A stretch of DNA of 64,000 nucleotides from Rhodococcoides fascians A25f (GCF_000760935.2 NZ_CP049744.1:434001-498000), one strand, 5' to 3'; positions 25,501-36,596 are shown, counted from the stretch's first letter. Notes: a model not told the origin generated them from the letters alone. Numbers and translations are program-made.

Positions 25501-27999
25501 CACCCCGGTTGCTTCTCAGAGGTTCGGGAAGTGTGGGCGGGCGGCGACGTCGTCTCCCCGATTGCGGTCGGCCGAGTCCTGGAGGCCTGCCCCGACACCG
25601 TGGTGGCAAACGAGTACGGCCCAACCGAGACCACCGTGTTCTCTTCGGTCAACCAGATGCGTGCGGGAACAGATGTACCCGCCATCGTGCCGATTGGTAG
25701 ACCACTCTGGAACACCACCACCTTTGTCCTGGACAACTCACTTCGCCCGGTGTCGCCCGGTGTGTTCGGCGAGCTGTATATCGGTGGTGCCGGGCTCGCC
25801 CGCGGATACTTGGGCCGCCCCGCGCTGACAGCAGACCGGTTCATCGCAAACCCATTTGGCTCCGGTAACCGCCTTTACCGAACCGGCGACATCGTGCGTT
25901 GGTTGCCCTCTGGGATGCTGGAGTTCGGCGGTCGCCGGGACGACCAGGTGAAGCTGCGCGGCTTCCGGGTCGAGCTGGGCGAGGTCGAGAGTGCACTCGC
26001 TAGCCACCCGCAAGTCGGGGACGCCACTGTGGTGCTGAGAGAGGACCACCCGGGTGCCAAGCGGCTCGTGGCGTACGTCGTGGCAAGCAGTGTCCCCGAC
26101 CTACGGGAGTACCTAGCTACCCGTCTTCCGGCGTTCATGGTGCCCAGCGAGTTCGTCTTGCTGGACGCTCTACCCCTCACACGAAACGGCAAGCTCGATC
26201 GCGCTGCGTTACCGGCTCCGGATTACGCGGTGCGGACCGCGACCGACCGCAGACCGCGGTCCGCGCGCGAGACGACCCTGGCAGGGCTTTTCGCCGAAGT
26301 GCTGGGGTTGACCGAGGTGGGGATCGATGACGGCTTCTTCGACCTCGGCGGTGACAGCATCATGTCCATCCAGCTAGTGAGTCGAGCACGCCGGGCTGGT
26401 CTGGTCCTTTCCATTCGGGACATATTCGAACACCGCACCGTAGCGCGACTGGCCACGATCCTTTCTGATACGGCCGCGGAGCGGGCCGAAGGCCCCGGGT
26501 CCGCACTCGGTGCGATGCCCCTGACTCCAGTCATGCACTGGACGCTGGGCAGGGGAGGGCCTGTTGACCAAATCAACCAGTCACGATTGCTCAGCGTGCC
26601 TGCCGAACTGGATGAACGACACCTTGCCGGAGCCGTGCAGCGCCTGCTGGATCACCATGACGCCCTGCGCGCGACACTCCTGGACGACGCCGGCGGGTTG
26701 CACATCTCCGATCCGGGCTCGATCGAGGCCTCCCAGATGGTTACGCATGTCGACGCCACTGGACTTCCCGGCGAAGCACTGCGGACGACGGTGGCCGAGC
26801 ACACCGCTGAGGCCCGCGACCGTCTCGCGCCGCGCGAGGGTCGGATGCTTGCCGCCGTCTTGTTCGATCGTGGACCCGATTGCACCGGGCTGGTCCTGCT
26901 GATCGTGCACCACTTCGTCGTAGACGGGGTGTCATGGCGGATCCTCATTCCAGATCTGGTCGAATCCGCGCGGTCGGCGTTGGCTGGACGAGCGGCCGAT
27001 TTGTATCCAGTGGGTACCTCGGTGCGGCAGTGGGCGTTACGGCTGATCGAGGCTTCTACCGCGCCGGCTCGCCGTGACGAGGTTCCGCATTGGATGCATA
27101 CGCTTTCCCGTGAAGCCGAGCGCTCCATCGGGTCAGGCCCGTTGAATCCAGCTCTCGACACCCAGGCCTCTGCGGGGCACCTCACGCTGGAGCTGCCGAC
27201 CATGATCACCGAGCAGCTGCTCACCTCCGTGCCGGCGGCCTATCACGCAGATATCAACGACGTGCTGCTCACCGCGTTTCTGTTGGCCGTTGCTGACCGT
27301 CCCGGCGCCCGCGACGACTCGGCGCTCTTGCATCTCGAGGGCCACGGTCGGGCAGAGGACTTTGCCGGTGACGTGGATCTGGGTAACACAGTCGGATGGT
27401 TCACCTCGGTGCATCCAGTCCGGCTCAGCATCGGCGGCGTAGACCGGGCCGAGGCATGGGCGGGCGGCGCAGCCGCCGGCACGTTGCTGAAGCGAGTGAA
27501 GGAGCAATTGCGAGCAGTACCCGACCGCGGCATGGGGTACGGGTTGTTGCGTTACCTCAACGCGCACACCAGTCCGGCATTCCAGGGACTGCCGGACCCT
27601 GAACTGGGATTCAACTATCTGGGTCGATTCACGGTCGGCTCGGTGGGCCCGACATCCGACCCCATAGACATCCCTGCGTGGACCGATCTCGGCGGCGCGG
27701 CCGGTGCCGGAGCTGTCGACCCTAGACAAGCTTTGGGGCACGTAGTCGAGCTCAACGCTCGCACCAACGACGGTCCCGATGGCCCCGTGCTGCGAGCGAC
27801 CTGGACGTGGGCCCGTCGACTCGTGGACGAAGACGTGGTGGAGACAGTGGCAAATGCCTGGTTCCGCGCGCTGACCGCTCTTGTCGACCATGTCAGGCAC
27901 GGGGCGTCCGGCGGGCTCACCCCGTCGGACGTCGGTCTGATTCTGCTGGACCAAAGCGAAATCGACCATCTCGAAGCAGATTGGGAGGACGAGGAATGA
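7579..27999 (+). CDS. Giant nonribosomal peptide synthetase, modules 4-9: C-A-T x6 plus terminal E
   Basis: About 6,806 residues. I chose GTG 7579, which overlaps the upstream TGA as GTGA, with GGGAG eight bases before it. It gives an N-terminus ([18 protein letters not shown]) nearly identical to that of the next synthetase. ATG 7564 is the alternative. The first C follows an E domain and has the [11 protein letters not shown] opening and HHAVLDG expected of a D-accepting C domain. By-eye codes are: A1 (nt 8950-10390) D-L-T-K-M-G-V-V-N, Asp-like; A2 (12080-13570) D-L-T-K-V-G-A-V-N, Asp; A3 (15280-16760) D-I-L-Q-L-G-V-V-W, Gly; A4 (18400-19890) identical to A2; A5 (21600-23080) identical to A3; A6 (24760-26220) D-A-F-F-W-G-E-V-F, not assigned. 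T domains 1-5 have GGHSL. T6 (nt 26350) has GGDSI and precedes E (HHFVVDG, nt 26910), so residue 9 should be D. The predicted stretch is Asp-Asp-Gly-Asp-Gly-X. Confidence 0.97.
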   Translation: MSRSVVEDVLPLSPLQEGLLFHSSFDTSAPDAYVVQMAFDVSGPLDADTLHTAVAAVVARHLNLRSAFRQRSSGEWAQIVLREVPPAWRYMDLSAIPTAEREAAAVVALEEERRSGFDLGRPPLVRFALLRLGQHEHRLVVTNHHAVLDGWSVPVLLRDLLAAYENGGSAATLPSVSSYRDHARWLAAQDRPAAVAAWDTAMDGVDEPTLVAPGVRHSTAFSADVEYGVDADLSAAVSVRAREQGLTLNTVFQVAWGLVLAQLTGRTDIVFGMTVSLRPAELPGAAEMVGPLINTVPVRVRLRHEESLTQLLARVAREQTALLSHQHLGLAEVVRRVGVGELFDTQMVFQNYPVVRAADAEKRITLAPTRSRAATHYPLVLVAAARENLTLRLGYRTDLVARADAEALIGRLVRVLEDVASNPDQLVGRMQLLGNQERSRVLALAHGPVLNPPRHGVVRMVEATVDTSPDAVAVIAEPDLTYRELDERANRLARYLVERGAAAERYVAIALPRGPELVVALLAVLKSGAAYLPLDIDSPPARLAEMLQDTEPVLVLATRDTADLFSGTNRMVPLVDNDLCAGYPEHRLTDTERARPASPHDPAYVIYTSGSTGRPKGVVIEHRSLSAYLQWARSAYPMTAGTSLVHSPVSFDLTVTALYTTLVSGGRVQLSDLADDVVSGSRPTFVKGTPSHLAMLDAAPDAVSPSDALMLGGELLVGEVLDVWRRRHPDATVFNVYGATEATVNSVQNEIAPCAEIAPGAVPVGRPFPDTQIFVVDAALRPVPVGVTGEVYIAGTGLARGYLNQPGLTAGRFVASPFAAGARMYRTGDLARWNTEGLLEFVGRVDGQVKVQGYRIELGEIEAALARSADVDRATAIVREDRVGDRRLVAYVVSGDRGLDVAQLREQLATVLPAYMVPSAIVELDALPLTRNGKLDRAALPVPGPAVAQLGRPPRSPREEILCGLFADVLGVPAAGVDDSFFDLGGHSLLATRLVSRVRSVLGCDLAIRQLFDTPTVAGLVDAIDRTGPGPAARARVTAVRPRPERVPLSHAQLRLWFLDSFDDDSVAYNAPVAIRLSGKLDRAALQIALADLRERHESLRTVIGSDVDGPFQVVLQPDQVSDELEIVETTSDDLAADVSTHSAHHFDLAVETPFRATLFAVSPDDHVLLLVSHHIASDAWSRAPLARDLTTAFAARTAGRAPGWDPLPVQYADYALWQHAVLGTADDPDSVLARQLAYWRERLAGSPDVLDLPTDRSRPVVSSHRGGRVSFTVPADLHRGITELARELQATPFMVVQAAVAALLSRLGAGTDVPLGSPIASRTDDALDDLIGFFVNTLVLRVDLSGNPMFREVVRRVRESALGAYAHQDVPFERVVEALNPPRALNRHPLFQVLLTFNNTDPQGAVAQVEALPGLEVTQVSAETEHVKFDLSFGFAEYREDNGDPAGLRGSLDYSTDLFDRATVDRMAGQLLAVLGAVVVDPDVSVGAVDVVGAGGRAELLGWGSGERRVVRGVLLPQLVAEQVVATPSAVAVVDGSVSVTYAELDVRVDRLARVLRDRGVGRGDRVAVVLPATLGAVVAMLAVLRRGAAYVPVDVDHPAERVSFVLGDAAPVVVVTDSSARELVVGSKVPVLVVDEVEMLPVIGGVPDVVVDPGDAAYVIYTSGSTGRPKGVVVEHRSLGAYLERARVVYQPAVSGSSLVHSSLAFDLTVTALWSPLVSGGCVHLGVLDDRADVDVRPSLMKVTPSHLPLLEVLPEEFSPSELLVVGGEALSGELLEGWRAAHPDVVVVNAYGPTEATVNCLDYRVPSGALVGAVPVGRPFWNSRAYVLDAGLGLVAPGVVGELYVAGSVLARGYHERAGLTSERFVADPFGPSGERMYRTGDLARWSAAGELVFAGRADDQVKVRGHRIEPGEIAARLCERVDVVRAVVVVREDVPGDVRLVAYVVPAVSGSADVTSWRKHLVQELPEYMVPSAFVTLDAVPLTTNGKLDRAALPVPQHIAIRSGRAPRSPREEILCGLFVEVLGVSAPTIDDSFFDLGGHSLLATRLVARIRSTLSVELPIRQLFETPTVAGLADAVDGAGESRPPVIAVLPRPDRVPLSFAQQRLWFLQQFEGGSATYNTSVALRLHGDLDIDAMRAALGDVVARHESLRTVFAEDADGPHQVVLDASDDRARPVVDVLSSNQDEVKGLLAEAVSHVFDLSSDIPIRVWLFTVSADEHVLLLVVHHVASDGWSRGPMARDLAVAYAARCEGEAPQWASLPVQYADFALWQRSVLGEEGDVDGVLAEQLKFWGEQLADLPEELDLPTDRPRPAVASYRGGRVVFGIAPSVWERVGVVARECRATPFMVVQAALGVVLSRSGAGADVPVGTPIAGRTDDALDDLVGVFLNTLVLRTDVSGDPSFRELVGRVRESDLAAFAHQDVPFERLVEVLNPERSLARHPLFQVMLALNNTDLRQALDSLDGLPDLTATVQPLTSGLAKFDLGIGLVDDAHAGGASGVVEYACDLFDEVTARSLADRFVRVLAEVVSDPDAQIGAVTVLDDAEFVELVERWNDTSVSVPDLSVVEMFARRTAMSPDSAAVVVDDVVVSFAELDAWSDRVARGLVARGAGPERLVGVAVPRTAGLPAALLGVLKSGAGYLPLDVDYPAERLSFMVADAAPLLVLTADGTGDRLPALDVPVVDLAELEFMEQDRGDGLESMCSWPESPAYVIYTSGSTGRPKGVVVPGGAFTNFLVDMVDRFGWGPGDRVLAATTVGFDIAGLELFGPLVSGATMVLTDRDTVRDPDAVRALIAGSGVTAVQATPSWWRAVAGSGSDALSGMQVLVGGEALSAELAARLVEAVGPVGSVTNVYGPTETTVWSVSGGVSGADVPAIGSPVANTQVFVLDAGLRVVPVGVAGELYIAGTGVARGYLGRAGLTSERFVADPFGTGGRLYRTGDVVRWNRLGELVFVGRVDDQVKVRGHRIELGEVESCVGECDSVGDVVVVAREDAPGDVRLVAYVVPAAGVGGVPGVDVGMLRESVRGRLPEVMVPSAFVVLDELPLTPNGKLDRRALPAPVWGSVTGRGPRSPREEILCGLFGEVLGLAAPSIDESFFELGGHSLLATRLVSRVRGVLGVELSIRQLFEAPTVAGVSGLLDGSESARVQVRAVVPRPVTVPLSAAQRRLWFLFGFDGPSAVYNVPLVLRLSGELDRDALDAALGDVVGRHEVLRTVITDGDDGPVQTVLEHSSTRLTIVSSSEAGLEEDLAVATRYGFDISVETPFRATLFEVGPHEHVLLLLAHHIATDAWSTGPLTRDLTTAYEARRSGEEPGWDPLPVQYADYALWQDTALGTADDPDSVLARQLAYWRERLAGSPDVLDLPTDRSRPVVSSHRGGRVSFTVPADLHRGITELARELQATPFMVVQAAVSTMLYRSGAGTDIPIGVPIAGRTDDALDDLIGFFVNTLVLRTDLSGDPTFRQLLDRIRTTDLDAYAHQDVPFERVVEALNPERSTGRHPLFRVMVAHNGDDPSATTAGRVEGLEIASMPGPGESSKFDLSFRFSESVTGLRGVLDYSTDLFDRATVDRMAGQLLAVLGAVVVDPDVSVGAVDVVGAGGRAELLGWGSGERRVVRGVLLPQLVAEQVVATPSAVAVVDGSVSVTYAELDVRVDRLARVLRDRGVGRGDRVAVVLPATLGAVVAMLAVLRRGAAYVPVDVDHPAERVSFVLGDAAPVVVVTDSSARELVVGSKVPVLVVDEVEMLPVIGGVPDVVVDPGDAAYVIYTSGSTGRPKGVVVEHRSLGAYLERARVVYQPAVSGSSLVHSSLAFDLTVTALWSPLVSGGCVHLGVLDDRADVDVRPSLMKVTPSHLPLLEVLPEEFSPSELLVVGGEALSGELLEGWRAAHPDVVVVNAYGPTEATVNCLDYRVPSGALVGAVPVGRPFWNSRAYVLDAGLGLVAPGVVGELYVAGSVLARGYHERAGLTSERFVADPFGPSGERMYRTGDLARWSAAGELVFAGRADDQVKVRGHRIEPGEIAARLCERVDVVRAVVVVREDVPGDVRLVAYVVPAVSGSADVTSWRKHLVQELPEYMVPSAFVTLDAVPLTTNGKLDRAALPVPQHIAIRSGRAPRSPREEILCGLFVEVLGVSAPTIDDSFFDLGGHSLLATRLVARIRSTLSVELPIRQLFETPTVAGLADAVDGAGESRPPVIAVLPRPDRVPLSFAQQRLWFLQQFEGGSATYNTSVALRLHGDLDIDAMRAALGDVVARHESLRTVFAEDADGPHQVVLDASDDRARPVVDVLSSNQDEVKGLLAEAVSHVFDLSSDIPIRVWLFTVSADEHVLLLVVHHVASDGWSRGPMARDLAVAYAARCEGEAPQWASLPVQYADFALWQRSVLGEEGDVDGVLAEQLKFWGEQLADLPEELDLPTDRPRPAVASYRGGRVVFGIAPSVWERVGVVARECRATPFMVVQAALGVVLSRSGAGADVPVGTPIAGRTDDALDDLVGVFLNTLVLRTDVSGDPSFRELVGRVRESDLAAFAHQDVPFERLVEVLNPERSLARHPLFQVMLALNNTDLRQALDSLDGLPDLTATVQPLTSGLAKFDLGIGLVDDAHAGGASGVVEYACDLFDEVTARSLADRFVRVLAEVVSDPDAQIGAVTVLDDAEFVELVERWNDTSVSVPDLSVVEMFARRTAMSPDSAAVVVDDVVVSFAELDAWSDRVARGLVARGAGPERLVGVAVPRTAGLPAALLGVLKSGAGYLPLDVDYPAERLSFMVADAAPLLVLTADGTGDRLPALDVPVVDLAELEFMEQDRGDGLESMCSWPESPAYVIYTSGSTGRPKGVVVPGGAFTNFLVDMVDRFGWGPGDRVLAATTVGFDIAGLELFGPLVSGATMVLTDRDTVRDPDAVRALIAGSGVTAVQATPSWWRAVAGSGSDALSGMQVLVGGEALSAELAARLVEAVGPVGSVTNVYGPTETTVWSVSGGVSGADVPAIGSPVANTQVFVLDAGLRVVPVGVAGELYIAGTGVARGYLGRAGLTSERFVADPFGTGGRLYRTGDVVRWNRLGELVFVGRVDDQVKVRGHRIELGEVESCVGECDSVGDVVVVAREDAPGDVRLVAYVVPAAGVGGVPGVDVGMLRESVRGRLPEVMVPSAFVVLDELPLTPNGKLDRRALPAPVWGSVTGRGPRSPREEILCGLFGEVLGLAAPSIDESFFELGGHSLLATRLVSRVRGVLGVELSIRQLFEAPTVAGVSGLLDGSESARVQVRAVVPRPVTVPLSAAQRRLWFLFGFDGPSAVYNVPLVLRLSGELDRDALDAALGDVVGRHEVLRTVITDGDDGPVQTVLEHSSTRLTIVSSSEAGLEEDLAVATRYGFDISVETPFRATLFEVGPHEHVLLLLAHHIATDAWSTGPLTRDLTTAYEARRSGEEPGWDPLPVQYADYALWQDTALGTADDPDSVLARQLAYWRERLAGSPEELTLPTSRTRPAMATERGGRVAIDIPDALRRAVHTLAQSSGTSTFMVMQAAVSTMLYRSGAGTDIPIGVPIAGRTDDALDDLIGFFVNTLVLRTDLSGDPTFRQLLDRIRTTDLDAYAHQDVPFERVVEALNPERSTGRHPLFQVALTYDNLRTTETERVSEPIGLTVTGLSTEVEFAKFDLSFELRERPDGIRAELEFSLDLFDRDMARSLAERFVRVLEGAVTRPDTPVNDVEILGDEEHELVVSTWNTTSESFPADRSIPALFADQVARDRDAVALTLGSTQLSYAELDSWTNRLAQELIGLGVVAESRVAILMERSFDMVASALAVLKAGGTYVPLDPEQPESRTLWVLRDTETVVLLTDRVAADLPADLDVTVVHPADTRSGSPVSPPPVSVRPEQLVYVMHTSGSTGLPKGVANTHRNIAHLAVNRYWCRGNHDRVLMHSPFAFDASTFEMWVPLLNGGRVVVARPGRLAVHDLAEEITAGGISGLFVSAGLFRVLADEHPGCFSEVREVWAGGDVVSPIAVGRVLEACPDTVVANEYGPTETTVFSSVNQMRAGTDVPAIVPIGRPLWNTTTFVLDNSLRPVSPGVFGELYIGGAGLARGYLGRPALTADRFIANPFGSGNRLYRTGDIVRWLPSGMLEFGGRRDDQVKLRGFRVELGEVESALASHPQVGDATVVLREDHPGAKRLVAYVVASSVPDLREYLATRLPAFMVPSEFVLLDALPLTRNGKLDRAALPAPDYAVRTATDRRPRSARETTLAGLFAEVLGLTEVGIDDGFFDLGGDSIMSIQLVSRARRAGLVLSIRDIFEHRTVARLATILSDTAAERAEGPGSALGAMPLTPVMHWTLGRGGPVDQINQSRLLSVPAELDERHLAGAVQRLLDHHDALRATLLDDAGGLHISDPGSIEASQMVTHVDATGLPGEALRTTVAEHTAEARDRLAPREGRMLAAVLFDRGPDCTGLVLLIVHHFVVDGVSWRILIPDLVESARSALAGRAADLYPVGTSVRQWALRLIEASTAPARRDEVPHWMHTLSREAERSIGSGPLNPALDTQASAGHLTLELPTMITEQLLTSVPAAYHADINDVLLTAFLLAVADRPGARDDSALLHLEGHGRAEDFAGDVDLGNTVGWFTSVHPVRLSIGGVDRAEAWAGGAAAGTLLKRVKEQLRAVPDRGMGYGLLRYLNAHTSPAFQGLPDPELGFNYLGRFTVGSVGPTSDPIDIPAWTDLGGAAGAGAVDPRQALGHVVELNARTNDGPDGPVLRATWTWARRLVDEDVVETVANAWFRALTALVDHVRHGASGGLTPSDVGLILLDQSEIDHLEADWEDEE
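11246..11474 (+). repeat. 229-bp patch in module 5 C domain, identical to 17588-17816
   Basis: Reading the two C domains base by base, these 229 bases are identical at an offset of 6,342, whereas the flanking C-domain sequence differs. The offset is not the 6,318 of the large bimodule repeat, so this patch is a separate exchange between the module 5 and module 7 C domains. Confidence 0.85.
11934..17666 (+). repeat. Direct repeat copy 1 (5,733 bp), Asp-Gly bimodule
   Basis: This stretch recurs at 18252-23984 with an offset of exactly 6,318 bases. It begins in the tail of the module 5 C domain and covers A2(Asp)-T-C-A3(Gly)-T plus most of the following C domain. Every block I compared by eye was identical in bases, and the translated stretches are the same. 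The length is a multiple of three, so the frame is kept. Mismatch begins immediately outside at both ends. Confidence 0.92.
17588..17816 (+). repeat. 229-bp patch in module 7 C domain, identical to 11246-11474
   Basis: Partner of the module 5 patch. In the module 9 C domain the corresponding stretch 23985-24128 is unrelated at base level, although both sides of it match module 7 perfectly. Module 7 C is therefore a mosaic. Confidence 0.85.
17811..18097 (+). repeat. 287-bp patch in module 7 C domain, identical to 24129-24415
   Basis: Identity with module 9 C resumes here at the same 6,318-base offset as the large repeat, after a 144-base interruption. It stops within the codon after the conserved RHPLF-type motif. 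It covers the second half of the C domain, including the [10 protein letters not shown] region. Confidence 0.85.
18252..23984 (+). repeat. Direct repeat copy 2 (5,733 bp), Asp-Gly bimodule
   Basis: Second copy of 11934-17666. It encodes A4(Asp)-T-C-A5(Gly)-T and most of the module 9 C domain. Identity ends at 23984, where copy 1 continues with an Asp-Val-Leu coding stretch and copy 2 with Glu-Glu-Leu. Confidence 0.92.
24129..24415 (+). repeat. 287-bp patch in module 9 C domain, identical to 17811-18097
   Basis: Partner of the module 7 patch, at the 6,318-base offset. After it the two C domains end in unrelated sequence. Confidence 0.85.
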
Positions 28000-30900
28000 G
28001 CCGCTCTGGGGTGCAGGACATTCTGCCGCTGTCGCCGCTACAGGAGGGGCTGCTGTTCCTCAGCGTCTTCGACGAATCGGCTCCCGATGCGTACGCGGTT
28101 CAGCAGTCGTTCTCCCTGGAGGGCGAGCTGGATGCCGTCGCCCTGCGAGCGGCGGCCGAGTCACTGCTCACTCGTCACTCGAACCTACGTGTAGCGTTCC
28201 GCCACCACGGGGTGAAGCAGCCCGTGCAGATCGTCCCGAAAGCGGTGACGGTGTCATGGACCGATGTGGACCTCTCCGGGCTATTCGGTCAGAACCAAGC
28301 TGCCGAGATCGAGCGTGTTATGGCGGACGACCGCGCGAAACGGTTCGACCTGGCGCGGCCACCTTTGATCAGGTTCATGCTTATCCGGCTGGCTGCCGAC
28401 CGGTACTGGTTCGTTCTGACAAACCATCACATTCTGCTCGACGGCTGGTCCAAGCCGCTTCTTGTGCGAGAGCTGTTCCAGCTCTACCTGCAACGCGGAG
28501 ACACCCGAGGACTGCCCGATGTACGCCCATTTCGGGACTATTTGGCCTGGTTGGCCGGCCGCGATCGAGGTGAGGCCAGACAGGCTTGGTCCGACCACCT
28601 CACCGGGCTTGCGGATCCGACACTGGTGGCTGGGGGTCGCACAGGTGCCATCAGCATGGGCGTGGAAAGGGTGGAACACGAGCTCGACGAAGCAGCGACG
28701 GGCGCGCTGACCCGAAAGGCAAGAGAGCTCGGCCTGACCTTGAACACCATTGTCCAGGGCGCTTGGGCCATCGCGCTGGCCCGGCTAGTGGGCCGCGACG
28801 ATGTCGTTTTCGGTGTGACGGTGTCGGGTCGCCCTCCAGAGCTGCCGGGGATCGAGACAATGGTTGGCCTGTTCATCAACACAGTGCCGATGCGAGTGAG
28901 TCTGCGCCCCGCCGAGTCGCTCACCGAGCTGCTGGCACGGTTACAGGACGAACAGTCTCGGATGTCAGCTCACCAGCACTTGGGGCTTGGAGAAATTCAG
29001 CAATTGGCCGGCCACGGCGAGCTGTTCGACACCTCGATGGTCTTCGAGAACTACCCTGTCGATGTGGCAGGTCCGCCGCCGAACGGCGCGGACCATGGGT
29101 TACGTATCGTCGGACGACGCAATGCCGACGGCACCCATTACCCCCTCACTCTCGTCGCAGTCGCCCGCCGGAATGTCCACCTGCGGCTTGATATTCGCCC
29201 GAGCGTCGTCGACCCGGCCATCGCCAAGACAGTGCTGCGCCGATTCCTCGCAGTACTGCAGGAGTTCACAGAGAACCCCACGCGATCGGTGCGCCACCTC
29301 GAGCTCCTTGCACCCGACGAGACTGCGGCAATCATCGAGGCGTCCACAGGAGCTCCGGGCCGCCAACCCGCAACACTGCCGTCGCTGTTCGACGAATGCG
29401 TTCGGCGTGTTCCGAATGGTGTCGCCGTCGTCGCGGGCGGTAACTCGCTGACCTACGCCGAGCTCGACGGGCAAGCACGCCATCTTGCATCACGGCTCGT
29501 TGAGTGCGGGGTCGGGCCGGAAGCCAGGGTCGGGCTGTTGGCCGACCGGTCCGTCGAACTCGTCGTCGCGACACTCGGCGTGGCCATGGCGGGAGGTGCC
29601 TACGTGCCCCTTCATCCGAATGATCCCGTCGAGCGCATGAGGCTCATCGTCGAAGAGACCGGGGCGCTGCTTGTACTAACGGACGCCGCAAACGGTGAGA
29701 AGGCGGCATGCGTCGGCGCGCCGATCCTTGGTCTGGAGGACCGGTGCTCCCCCGACGAGCAGCCCAGGTTCGTAACCGAGTCGACGGTGCGGCCCGACAA
29801 CCTTGCGTACGTCATGTACACCTCGGGCTCCAGCGGACGCCCCAAGGGAGTAGCGGTGACTCACCGCGATGTCGCAGCCCTCGCCCGAGACCGGTGCTGG
29901 AATCCGGAGGTACAACGGAGGGTCTTGCTTCATGCACCACATGCCTTCGACGCCGCCACCTACGAGTTCTGGGTGCCGATACTGTCGGGCGGCACACTGG
30001 TCGTCGCCCCACCCGGCGAACTGAGCGTGCGAGAGTTGTCCGAACTGATCACCGGATCCGGGGTGACTGCGTTATGGCTCACAGCGGGGCTCTTCGGCCT
30101 GGTCGCTGACGAGGCCCCAGAATCCTTCCTCGGGGTTCACGAGGTCTGGACCGGGGGCGATGTCGTTGCCACTGACGCAATCTCGAAGGTACGGAGCGCG
30201 TGCCCGTCGACGACCGTCGTGGACGGATACGGCCCCACCGAAACCACGACGTTTGCGCTCCGTCACGCACTACCGCCGACCCAGCCGGTCCCGGCGATCA
30301 TGCCGATCGGTCGGCCGCTCGATGGTATGCGCACCCTAGTTCTCGATACGTCGCTGAGGCTTGTGGATCCAGGCTTCGTGGGTGAGCTCTACATCGCAGG
30401 TGACGGTGTGGCGCGCGGCTATCTCGGTCGGCCAGACCGTACGGCCGAGCGCTTCGTTGCGGACCCCTTCGGCGCGCCAGGAGAGCGAATGTACCGCACT
30501 GGTGACCTGGTGCGCCGCGACGCCGACGGCACCCTTGCTTACGTCGGACGCGGTGACAGACAGGTGAAGCTGCGGGGGTTCCGTGTGGAGCTGGGTGAAG
30601 TGGAGGCAGCCGTCGCTGCCGAGCCGGGTGTGGCACGTGTCACGGTATTGGCTCGAGAGGATCGGCAAGGGGATCGACGACTGGTCGCCTATGTCGTCGG
30701 CGATCCCGACGTCACGGTGGGCCTCGGCGCTCGCTTGGCCGCTCGCTTGCCCGGCTATCTGGTACCGGCCGCGTTCGTTGCCCTCGCGACGTTCCCTCTG
30801 ACCCGTAACGGAAAGCTGGATGTCTCTGCACTGCCCGCCCCCAGCGAAATTGCACGGCCTGCTGGACGCGCGCCCCGTGACCCACGCGAAGAGATTCTGT

Positions 30901-33900
30901 GTGTTCTGTTCGCGGCCGTGTTGGGGATCCCGGCTGTCGATATTGACGACGACTTTTTCGCCTGCGGCGGGCACTCTCTGCTCGCGACGCGTTTGGTCAG
31001 CCGCATCCGATCTGCTCTGGGAGTAGAGATCAGCATCCGGCAGCTTTTCGAGACCCCGACTGTAGCGTCGCTGGGCCCGGCGCTGGACATCGAACGGAGC
31101 GACCGGAAACCGCTTGTCGGGGCGATGCCACGGCCCGAGCGGGTGCCGGCGTCGTACGCGCAGCGCAGACTTTTGTTTCTTGACCAGATCGACAACGGGG
31201 CAGCGGCATACACAATTCCGCTTGCGGTGCGGCTGACCGGTCTGCTCGATGTCGACGCACTTCGTTGTGCGCTGGGCGATGTTGTGGAGCGGCACGAGAG
31301 CCTGCGCACCGTGTTCGTCGTCGAGGGCGACCAGTCTCACCAGGTCGTGCTCAGTAGCGCGGCGAGCCGTCCCAGACTTGAGGTCACCGCTATCGCCCCT
31401 GACGCGGTGGACCGTGAGGTCGCTGACGTGGCCCGACACCGATTCGACCTCAGTGCCGAACCGCCTATGCGCGCCCATCTGTTCACACTCGGTCCGGACG
31501 AACAGGTGCTCCTTGTGCTCGTGCACCACATCGCAGGTGATGGCTGGTCGGTGCCAGTACTCGCCCGTGATCTCGGGGCGGCGTACCAAGCGCGCCTGGA
31601 AGGCAAGGCACCCGCTTGGGACCCACTCCCCGTTCAGTACGCCGACTACGCATTGTGGCAGCGGGCCTTGCTGGGTACCGAGGACGATACGAGCAGTACC
31701 GTTGCCCGGCAGCTCACGTACTGGCGCGAGCAGCTGGCGGCCCTGCCCACGGAGCTACAGCTACCCGCCGACCGAGTCCGACCTGCGGTAGCGACTCATC
31801 GCGGCGGGGTGGTGCGCTTCGAGATCGAACCGGCGTTACATCGAAGGATCATCGCCTATTCCGCCGAGTGCAACGCGAGCCCTTTCATGGTGATGCAGGC
31901 GTTGGTCGCGGCGCTGTTGTCACAGTTGGGTGCCGGAGATGATATTCCGCTGGGCACCCCGATCGCTGGGCGCACGGACGAAGCACTCGATGACTTGGTG
32001 GGCTTTTTCGTCAACACACTGGTACTGCGTACGGACTGTTCGTCCGCACCGAGCCTGCGAGAGCTGGTGGCCCGGGTGCGGGCGACCGACCTGGCCGCCT
32101 ATGACAATCAGGACGTGCCGTTCGAGCGACTTGTCGAGCTGCTCAATCCAGAGCGTTCACTGGCCAGGCATCCATTGTTCCAGGTGATGTTGACGTTCAA
32201 CAATACCGCTGATCTCGGCCGGAAGTCGGGGTTCATGCTGGCTGGATTGCGGACACATGCGGTGAACGCGGAATCACGCTCTGCCAAGTTCGACCTCATG
32301 TTCGCCTTCTCCGATCGGCAGGAGGACGGCGGTCTCGGTGCCGGGCTGGAGTACAGCAGCGATCTGTTCGACGAGGACACCGCCAGGTCGCTGGTTCAGC
32401 GACTGTTGCGACTCGCGGAGCGTGCCCTCGCTGAGCCCGACAGACCCCTCGGTGAGCTCGATATTCTCAGCGCTGAAGAGCAAGAGTTGCTTGCCGTGAC
32501 CTGGCAGGGGCCGGTCCATCAGCATCCAATGACCACCCTGCCCGAGCTGTTCGATACGCAGGTGATCAGCTGCCCGGACGCTGTGGCCGTGGTCGACGGA
32601 TCCGTCAGGCTGACATATGGGGAGTTGGCCCGCCGGTCGCGGCGACTCGCCCGCACCCTCATCGGCCAGGGCATCGGACCGGAATCCCTTGTGGCGGTGG
32701 CATTGCCACGTTCGGCCATGTTGGTGACCGCCCTGGTCGCCATACTCGAGGCCGGTGCGGTCTACGTGCCCCTCGACCCGGAGTATCCGGCCGCTCGTAT
32801 CGAGCTGATGTTGGCAGAGACAAAGCCGTCGATTGTGCTGACATCGGCCGAGCTTGCCGAGCGTATTCCGCTGCGCGACGTGAAGTGGATGGACGTGTGT
32901 GATCTCGGGTCGCATCCCACTGATCCGGACGGCGACTCCGAAGAGGTAACCGGGCCCGTCAGCGACGCGGAGCGCACTGCGATTCTTCGTCCGTCGCACC
33001 CTGCTTACGTGATCTACACCTCGGGTTCGACCGGCCGGCCCAAGGGCATCACGATGACCGCGTCGGCGGTCCTCAATCTTCTGACATGGCACGCCGAGGC
33101 AGTGCCCGCCGTTCCGGGATCGCTAGTCGCCCAGTTCACAGCAGTGAGTTTCGACGTCTCGGTCCAGGAGATCTTGTCCTCGGTCTTGTTCGGTAAGACG
33201 CTTGTCTCCTGCCCTGAGGATGTCCGCCGCGATCCCCCGGTCTTCGTCAGCTGGCTCGCAGATACCGGAGTCAACGAGCTGTATTCGCCAACAGTCGTGA
33301 TCGAGGCACTGGCTCGAGCGGCCGAGGCCGCCGGCACTGCATTACCCGCTTTGACGACAGTGGCCCAAGCTGGAGAGGCGCTGACGGTTAGCCCATTGCT
33401 TCGGCGGTGGGTCGCTGCAGTCCCGGACAGACGCTTGCACAACCATTACGGTCCGGCGGAGACGCATGTCGTGACGGCAACCGCGTTGGCGGCCGACGTG
33501 GATTTGTGGTCCGCGGTCCCGTCAATCGGCCAACCGGTGTGCCACAGTTTGATTCACGTACTCGACGAACGGCTGCGAAGGGTGCCCCCTGGGGTTACCG
33601 GTGAGCTGTATGTAGCAGGTGCTGGTCTAGCACGCGGCTATTTGAATCAAGCGGCGCGTACCGGCGAACGGTTCGTGGCCGACCCGTTCGGGTTGCCGGG
33701 CACGCGTATGTATCGGACCGGGGACCTCGCTCGTTGGACTCGTGCCGGCGAGTTGGACTTCCTCGGACGGGCTGACGATCAGGTCAAAGTTCGCGGCTTC
33801 CGGATCGAGTTGGGTGAGGTCGAGTCAGTGCTTTCTCAGCACCCCGATGTGGCGTCCGTACGCGTCGTTGTGGATGCCGGCTCACGACTTATCGCCTACG

Positions 33901-35123
33901 TCGTGCCGACCGGAGAAGCTCCCGAACCGTCAACTCTGCGCAAGCATGTGGGGCAGTCTCTGCCTGAACACATGGTGCCCGCAGCGTACGTTTCGTTGGA
34001 TGAGCTGCCGCTGAACTCCAACGGCAAGCTGGATCGCCGGGCGTTGCCGGCCCCCGACCGAGAGCCGGCCACTGCGCGACGAGGTCCGCGCGACCATAGG
34101 GAAGCGGTCGTGGCACGCCTGTTCGGAGAGGTACTCGGCCTGGCCACCATCGGTATCGACGAGGATTTCTTCGAACTCGGTGGTCACTCATTCCTCGCGG
34201 CTGCACTGATCGGGCGGATTCGGGTCGAGCTTGGAATCCACTTACCAGTCCGCCGGATCTTCGAGGCTCGAACCGTGGAGATGCTGGCAGCATCCTTCGA
34301 AGACAACAGCACTGTCGGCGATGCGCACGGTGTACTTCTGCCCCTGCGTGCAGCCGGAACAGCCACCCCGATCTTCTGCGTGCATCCCGGCGCTGGTTAC
34401 GGCTGGTGCTACGCGCGACTACTTGCCCATCTCGATACCGATGTCCCGCTTTACGGGCTGCAGGCCAGAGGGCTCGACGGCCGCGATCGGTCGGCCGCAA
34501 GCATCGAGGAGATGGCAGCTGACTACGCGGCCCAGATCCGAACAGTCCAGCCGTCTGGGCCCTACCGCCTGCTCGGCTGGTCGTTCGGCGGGAATGTCGC
34601 CCACTCTCTAGCCGGGCATCTGCTCGAGGCAGGCGAGGAGGTGGAATTGCTGGCCATCCTCGATGCATACCCGTCCGAGATCAACCTGCGGACAGCCGAA
34701 CTCGACGAACGTGAGCTGATCGAGCGCAACTTCCGGCACTTCGGATTTGCCTTCGACCCCGCTGAACTCGACGGCGACGAGACAGCATTGCTCTCTCGGT
34801 TTCGGGATCACCTGCTCGCAGAGGGGGTGTCCATCGGACACCTCGAAGCCGGAGAGATGGCAGCAGTCCGCGACACCTACGTCAACAATGTGCGGATCAT
34901 GCGCCGTCATGTGCCTCGCCGCGTCGACACCACCATGCTGTTCTTACAGGCGACTCGAACTGAACCGGAGTCGGCATCCGGACTCGACCCGCGGGATTGG
35001 ACACCGCACGTTGAGGCGATGGAGGTGCACCGGATCGACGCCGCACACGGGGCACTCATGACGGACGAGACCGCAGTCGCGCAGGTCGCGTGCCTGCTTA
35101 CAAACCACCTTCAGAGTTCCTGA
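27996..35123 (+). CDS. Nonribosomal peptide synthetase, modules 10-11: C-A-T-C-A-T-TE
   Basis: About 2,375 residues. ATG 27996 overlaps the upstream TGA (ATGA), after a GAGGA-type ribosome site. The first C domain has [12 protein letters not shown] and HHILLDG, as expected after an E domain. The first A domain (nt 29370-30840) reads about D-A-Y-W-W-G-G-T-F, valine-like. T (GGHSL, nt 30965) and a normal C (HHIAGDG, nt 31525) follow. The second A (nt 32540-34040) reads about D-V-Q-Y-A-A-H-V-V, very close to the classic proline code DVQLIAHVVK. After the last T (GGHSF, nt 34175) comes a type I thioesterase (nt 34330-35110) with GWSFGG, an Asp in LDAYPS and a His in AAHGAL, forming the catalytic triad. 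It should release the chain, probably by cyclisation, after Val10-Pro11. Confidence 0.96.
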   Translation: MSRSGVQDILPLSPLQEGLLFLSVFDESAPDAYAVQQSFSLEGELDAVALRAAAESLLTRHSNLRVAFRHHGVKQPVQIVPKAVTVSWTDVDLSGLFGQNQAAEIERVMADDRAKRFDLARPPLIRFMLIRLAADRYWFVLTNHHILLDGWSKPLLVRELFQLYLQRGDTRGLPDVRPFRDYLAWLAGRDRGEARQAWSDHLTGLADPTLVAGGRTGAISMGVERVEHELDEAATGALTRKARELGLTLNTIVQGAWAIALARLVGRDDVVFGVTVSGRPPELPGIETMVGLFINTVPMRVSLRPAESLTELLARLQDEQSRMSAHQHLGLGEIQQLAGHGELFDTSMVFENYPVDVAGPPPNGADHGLRIVGRRNADGTHYPLTLVAVARRNVHLRLDIRPSVVDPAIAKTVLRRFLAVLQEFTENPTRSVRHLELLAPDETAAIIEASTGAPGRQPATLPSLFDECVRRVPNGVAVVAGGNSLTYAELDGQARHLASRLVECGVGPEARVGLLADRSVELVVATLGVAMAGGAYVPLHPNDPVERMRLIVEETGALLVLTDAANGEKAACVGAPILGLEDRCSPDEQPRFVTESTVRPDNLAYVMYTSGSSGRPKGVAVTHRDVAALARDRCWNPEVQRRVLLHAPHAFDAATYEFWVPILSGGTLVVAPPGELSVRELSELITGSGVTALWLTAGLFGLVADEAPESFLGVHEVWTGGDVVATDAISKVRSACPSTTVVDGYGPTETTTFALRHALPPTQPVPAIMPIGRPLDGMRTLVLDTSLRLVDPGFVGELYIAGDGVARGYLGRPDRTAERFVADPFGAPGERMYRTGDLVRRDADGTLAYVGRGDRQVKLRGFRVELGEVEAAVAAEPGVARVTVLAREDRQGDRRLVAYVVGDPDVTVGLGARLAARLPGYLVPAAFVALATFPLTRNGKLDVSALPAPSEIARPAGRAPRDPREEILCVLFAAVLGIPAVDIDDDFFACGGHSLLATRLVSRIRSALGVEISIRQLFETPTVASLGPALDIERSDRKPLVGAMPRPERVPASYAQRRLLFLDQIDNGAAAYTIPLAVRLTGLLDVDALRCALGDVVERHESLRTVFVVEGDQSHQVVLSSAASRPRLEVTAIAPDAVDREVADVARHRFDLSAEPPMRAHLFTLGPDEQVLLVLVHHIAGDGWSVPVLARDLGAAYQARLEGKAPAWDPLPVQYADYALWQRALLGTEDDTSSTVARQLTYWREQLAALPTELQLPADRVRPAVATHRGGVVRFEIEPALHRRIIAYSAECNASPFMVMQALVAALLSQLGAGDDIPLGTPIAGRTDEALDDLVGFFVNTLVLRTDCSSAPSLRELVARVRATDLAAYDNQDVPFERLVELLNPERSLARHPLFQVMLTFNNTADLGRKSGFMLAGLRTHAVNAESRSAKFDLMFAFSDRQEDGGLGAGLEYSSDLFDEDTARSLVQRLLRLAERALAEPDRPLGELDILSAEEQELLAVTWQGPVHQHPMTTLPELFDTQVISCPDAVAVVDGSVRLTYGELARRSRRLARTLIGQGIGPESLVAVALPRSAMLVTALVAILEAGAVYVPLDPEYPAARIELMLAETKPSIVLTSAELAERIPLRDVKWMDVCDLGSHPTDPDGDSEEVTGPVSDAERTAILRPSHPAYVIYTSGSTGRPKGITMTASAVLNLLTWHAEAVPAVPGSLVAQFTAVSFDVSVQEILSSVLFGKTLVSCPEDVRRDPPVFVSWLADTGVNELYSPTVVIEALARAAEAAGTALPALTTVAQAGEALTVSPLLRRWVAAVPDRRLHNHYGPAETHVVTATALAADVDLWSAVPSIGQPVCHSLIHVLDERLRRVPPGVTGELYVAGAGLARGYLNQAARTGERFVADPFGLPGTRMYRTGDLARWTRAGELDFLGRADDQVKVRGFRIELGEVESVLSQHPDVASVRVVVDAGSRLIAYVVPTGEAPEPSTLRKHVGQSLPEHMVPAAYVSLDELPLNSNGKLDRRALPAPDREPATARRGPRDHREAVVARLFGEVLGLATIGIDEDFFELGGHSFLAAALIGRIRVELGIHLPVRRIFEARTVEMLAASFEDNSTVGDAHGVLLPLRAAGTATPIFCVHPGAGYGWCYARLLAHLDTDVPLYGLQARGLDGRDRSAASIEEMAADYAAQIRTVQPSGPYRLLGWSFGGNVAHSLAGHLLEAGEEVELLAILDAYPSEINLRTAELDERELIERNFRHFGFAFDPAELDGDETALLSRFRDHLLAEGVSIGHLEAGEMAAVRDTYVNNVRIMRRHVPRRVDTTMLFLQATRTEPESASGLDPRDWTPHVEAMEVHRIDAAHGALMTDETAVAQVACLLTNHLQSS

Positions 35124-35145
35124 AGGTCGAACAGAGGAGACAACA

Positions 35146-35376
35146 ATGAGCACGAACCCATTCGACGATCCCGACGGCCGTTACCTGGTGCTGATCAATG
35201 ACGAGGGCCAGCATTCGCTGTGGCCCTCTTTCGTCGAGGTGCCCGCGGGGTGGAGGATCGTCCTGGAAGAGACCGACCGGGAGTCCGCGGTGGACTACGT
35301 CAACACCCACTGGACCGACATGCGGCCGCTCTCCCTCGTCGAAGCTATGGATGCCGAGGCAGCAGGCCGCCGCTGA
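35146..35376 (+). CDS. mbtH: MbtH-family NRPS accessory protein
   Basis: 76 residues with the family hallmarks: NPFDD near the start, [18 protein letters not shown] and a C-terminal W-D-RP stretch. MbtH-like proteins bind A domains and raise their folding or activity, so this one probably serves the three synthetases. It lies 22 bases after the thioesterase stop, with a strong AGAGGAGA ribosome site at 35133-35140, so it is very likely the last gene of the NRPS operon. Confidence 0.96.
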   Translation: MSTNPFDDPDGRYLVLINDEGQHSLWPSFVEVPAGWRIVLEETDRESAVDYVNTHWTDMRPLSLVEAMDAEAAGRR

Positions 35377-35772
35377 ACGTCACGGCCACAAACCGTGCAA
35401 ACGGGGTCGGCGTGCATCTCGACGAGCGCAGTCGCTCGCGGCGCGGTGATGCTCTTGGTGGGCACTGGCAGGGGGCTGAACCTGCTTGGGCTGCCGTCCT
35501 TTGTGCTTAACAGGCATCCCGCGTCGTGACGGCCGACAATCGCGGAGATTCTGCCATTCTTGGTGATCTCCTACTGCTCCCGGATTGTCCCAAACGCTGC
35601 GCGGTGAGTGTGGCGTTTCTGTGCAAATGCGCGATCTCCAAGCCGAAAGATGTCGACTGCGTCGATATTGCCTAAATACACCAAATGTTTACCTTCGGTA
35701 CACCCGAATAGCACCTCGAGTGGACCTCTTGGCGCGCCCTCGAATTTTGTCACGGTGACTTGGTTCGAGCGG
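35377..35772. other. Intergenic region after mbtH; small hairpin only
   Basis: I see no convincing gene. Bases 35423-35438 form a perfect 6-bp stem with a 4-base loop (CGAGCG/CGCTCG) that could end the NRPS transcript, but no T-tract follows. A weaker pair AAACGC/GCGTTT spans 35592-35618. Base composition becomes less GC-rich from about 35640 toward the regulator gene. Confidence 0.5.
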
Positions 35773-35801
35773 TTGTGAGGAAACAATCCAAATGGTATGT
35801 T
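35773..35801 (+). promoter_or_regulatory. Candidate sigma-70-type promoter for the LuxR-type regulator
   Basis: TTGTGA at 35773-35778 and TATGTT at 35796-35801 are separated by exactly 17 bases in a locally AT-rich stretch. A transcript would start near 35808, only about a dozen bases before GTG 35820, giving a very short leader. Found by eye only. Confidence 0.4.
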
Positions 35802-35819
35802 GCCTCATGACCGTTCTTA

Positions 35820-36596
35820 GTGACTACAGACTTGCCGGAACGTGAAGACGTTTTGGCTCTGGGGGAGTCAATGCTTCACAAGAATTCCCACGTGCTTGAA
35901 CCGAAGGTCGATGTGGCACGTCAGCCAACTATGACCTCAAGTTTTGTCCCACGGCAGATTCAACTTTTAGTCAGCAGCGTTGTGGGTCACTCAGAAGTCG
36001 GGATCATAACTCTCGACCGTGACTTGAGAATTGTCGCTGGGGATCTGGGGGCATGTCAGGTTATTGGATGTCAGCACCGAGAGCTGAGGGGGCTGCAATT
36101 TCCGCGCCGGGTCGAGCCTGATGAACGGGGGCGGATTTCCGCCGGGTTGGTCGAAGCTTTCAATCACGATTCGGTCCCGGCGATCGCTGGACCCGTTGTG
36201 CTGGAGGCGCAGCTGCAACATGCGACGCTGCCTAGCACCCCCGCGAGGCTTATCGCTTTCCGTGAAAATCGCTCAGTGCGTGACGCGATGGCGGATCGGC
36301 GAGTCTGGCTCAATGTTGTGATCATCAAATCGTCAGCTTCGACAAACCATCGACATCCACGAGACTTGGAACTGAGCGAAATCGCGCTCAGAATCGTCGA
36401 GCGAATCGCAGGCGGGAACACAACAGCTGAGATAGCTTCGGATCTCCACCTCAGTAAGCAAGGCGTGGAGTATCACGTCAGCAGTATGTTGAGAAGATTG
36501 AAAGTGGCCAACCGACCGGCCTTGATCGCAAAAGCGTATGAACTCAACATCCTAGACCGCTCCGTCTGGCCGCCGCGGTTGCTCTCTGTCCCATGA
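35820..36596 (+). CDS. PAS-like sensor with C-terminal LuxR-type helix-turn-helix, probable cluster regulator
   Basis: 258 residues from GTG 35820. ATG 35871, after GGGGGAG, is an alternative start. The middle section (about residues 45-165), with a GIITLDRDLRIVAGD motif, resembles a PAS sensory fold. The C-terminus (about 185-250) has a LuxR/FixJ-type DNA-binding domain, with LSEIALRIVERIAGG followed by TAEIASDLHLSKQGVEYHVSSMLRRL. There is no receiver domain or phosphorylatable Asp, so it is not a classical response regulator. Its place between the NRPS operon and the exporter and acyl-ligase genes suggests it controls the cluster. The ligand, if any, cannot be told. The gene is less GC-rich than its neighbours. 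Confidence 0.85.
   Translation: MTTDLPEREDVLALGESMLHKNSHVLEPKVDVARQPTMTSSFVPRQIQLLVSSVVGHSEVGIITLDRDLRIVAGDLGACQVIGCQHRELRGLQFPRRVEPDERGRISAGLVEAFNHDSVPAIAGPVVLEAQLQHATLPSTPARLIAFRENRSVRDAMADRRVWLNVVIIKSSASTNHRHPRDLELSEIALRIVERIAGGNTTAEIASDLHLSKQGVEYHVSSMLRRLKVANRPALIAKAYELNILDRSVWPPRLLSVP

Noticed and set aside
35423..35438. Hairpin after mbtH as a definite terminator
   Set aside because: Only a 6-bp stem with no T-tract; noted in the intergenic entry but not called as a terminator.
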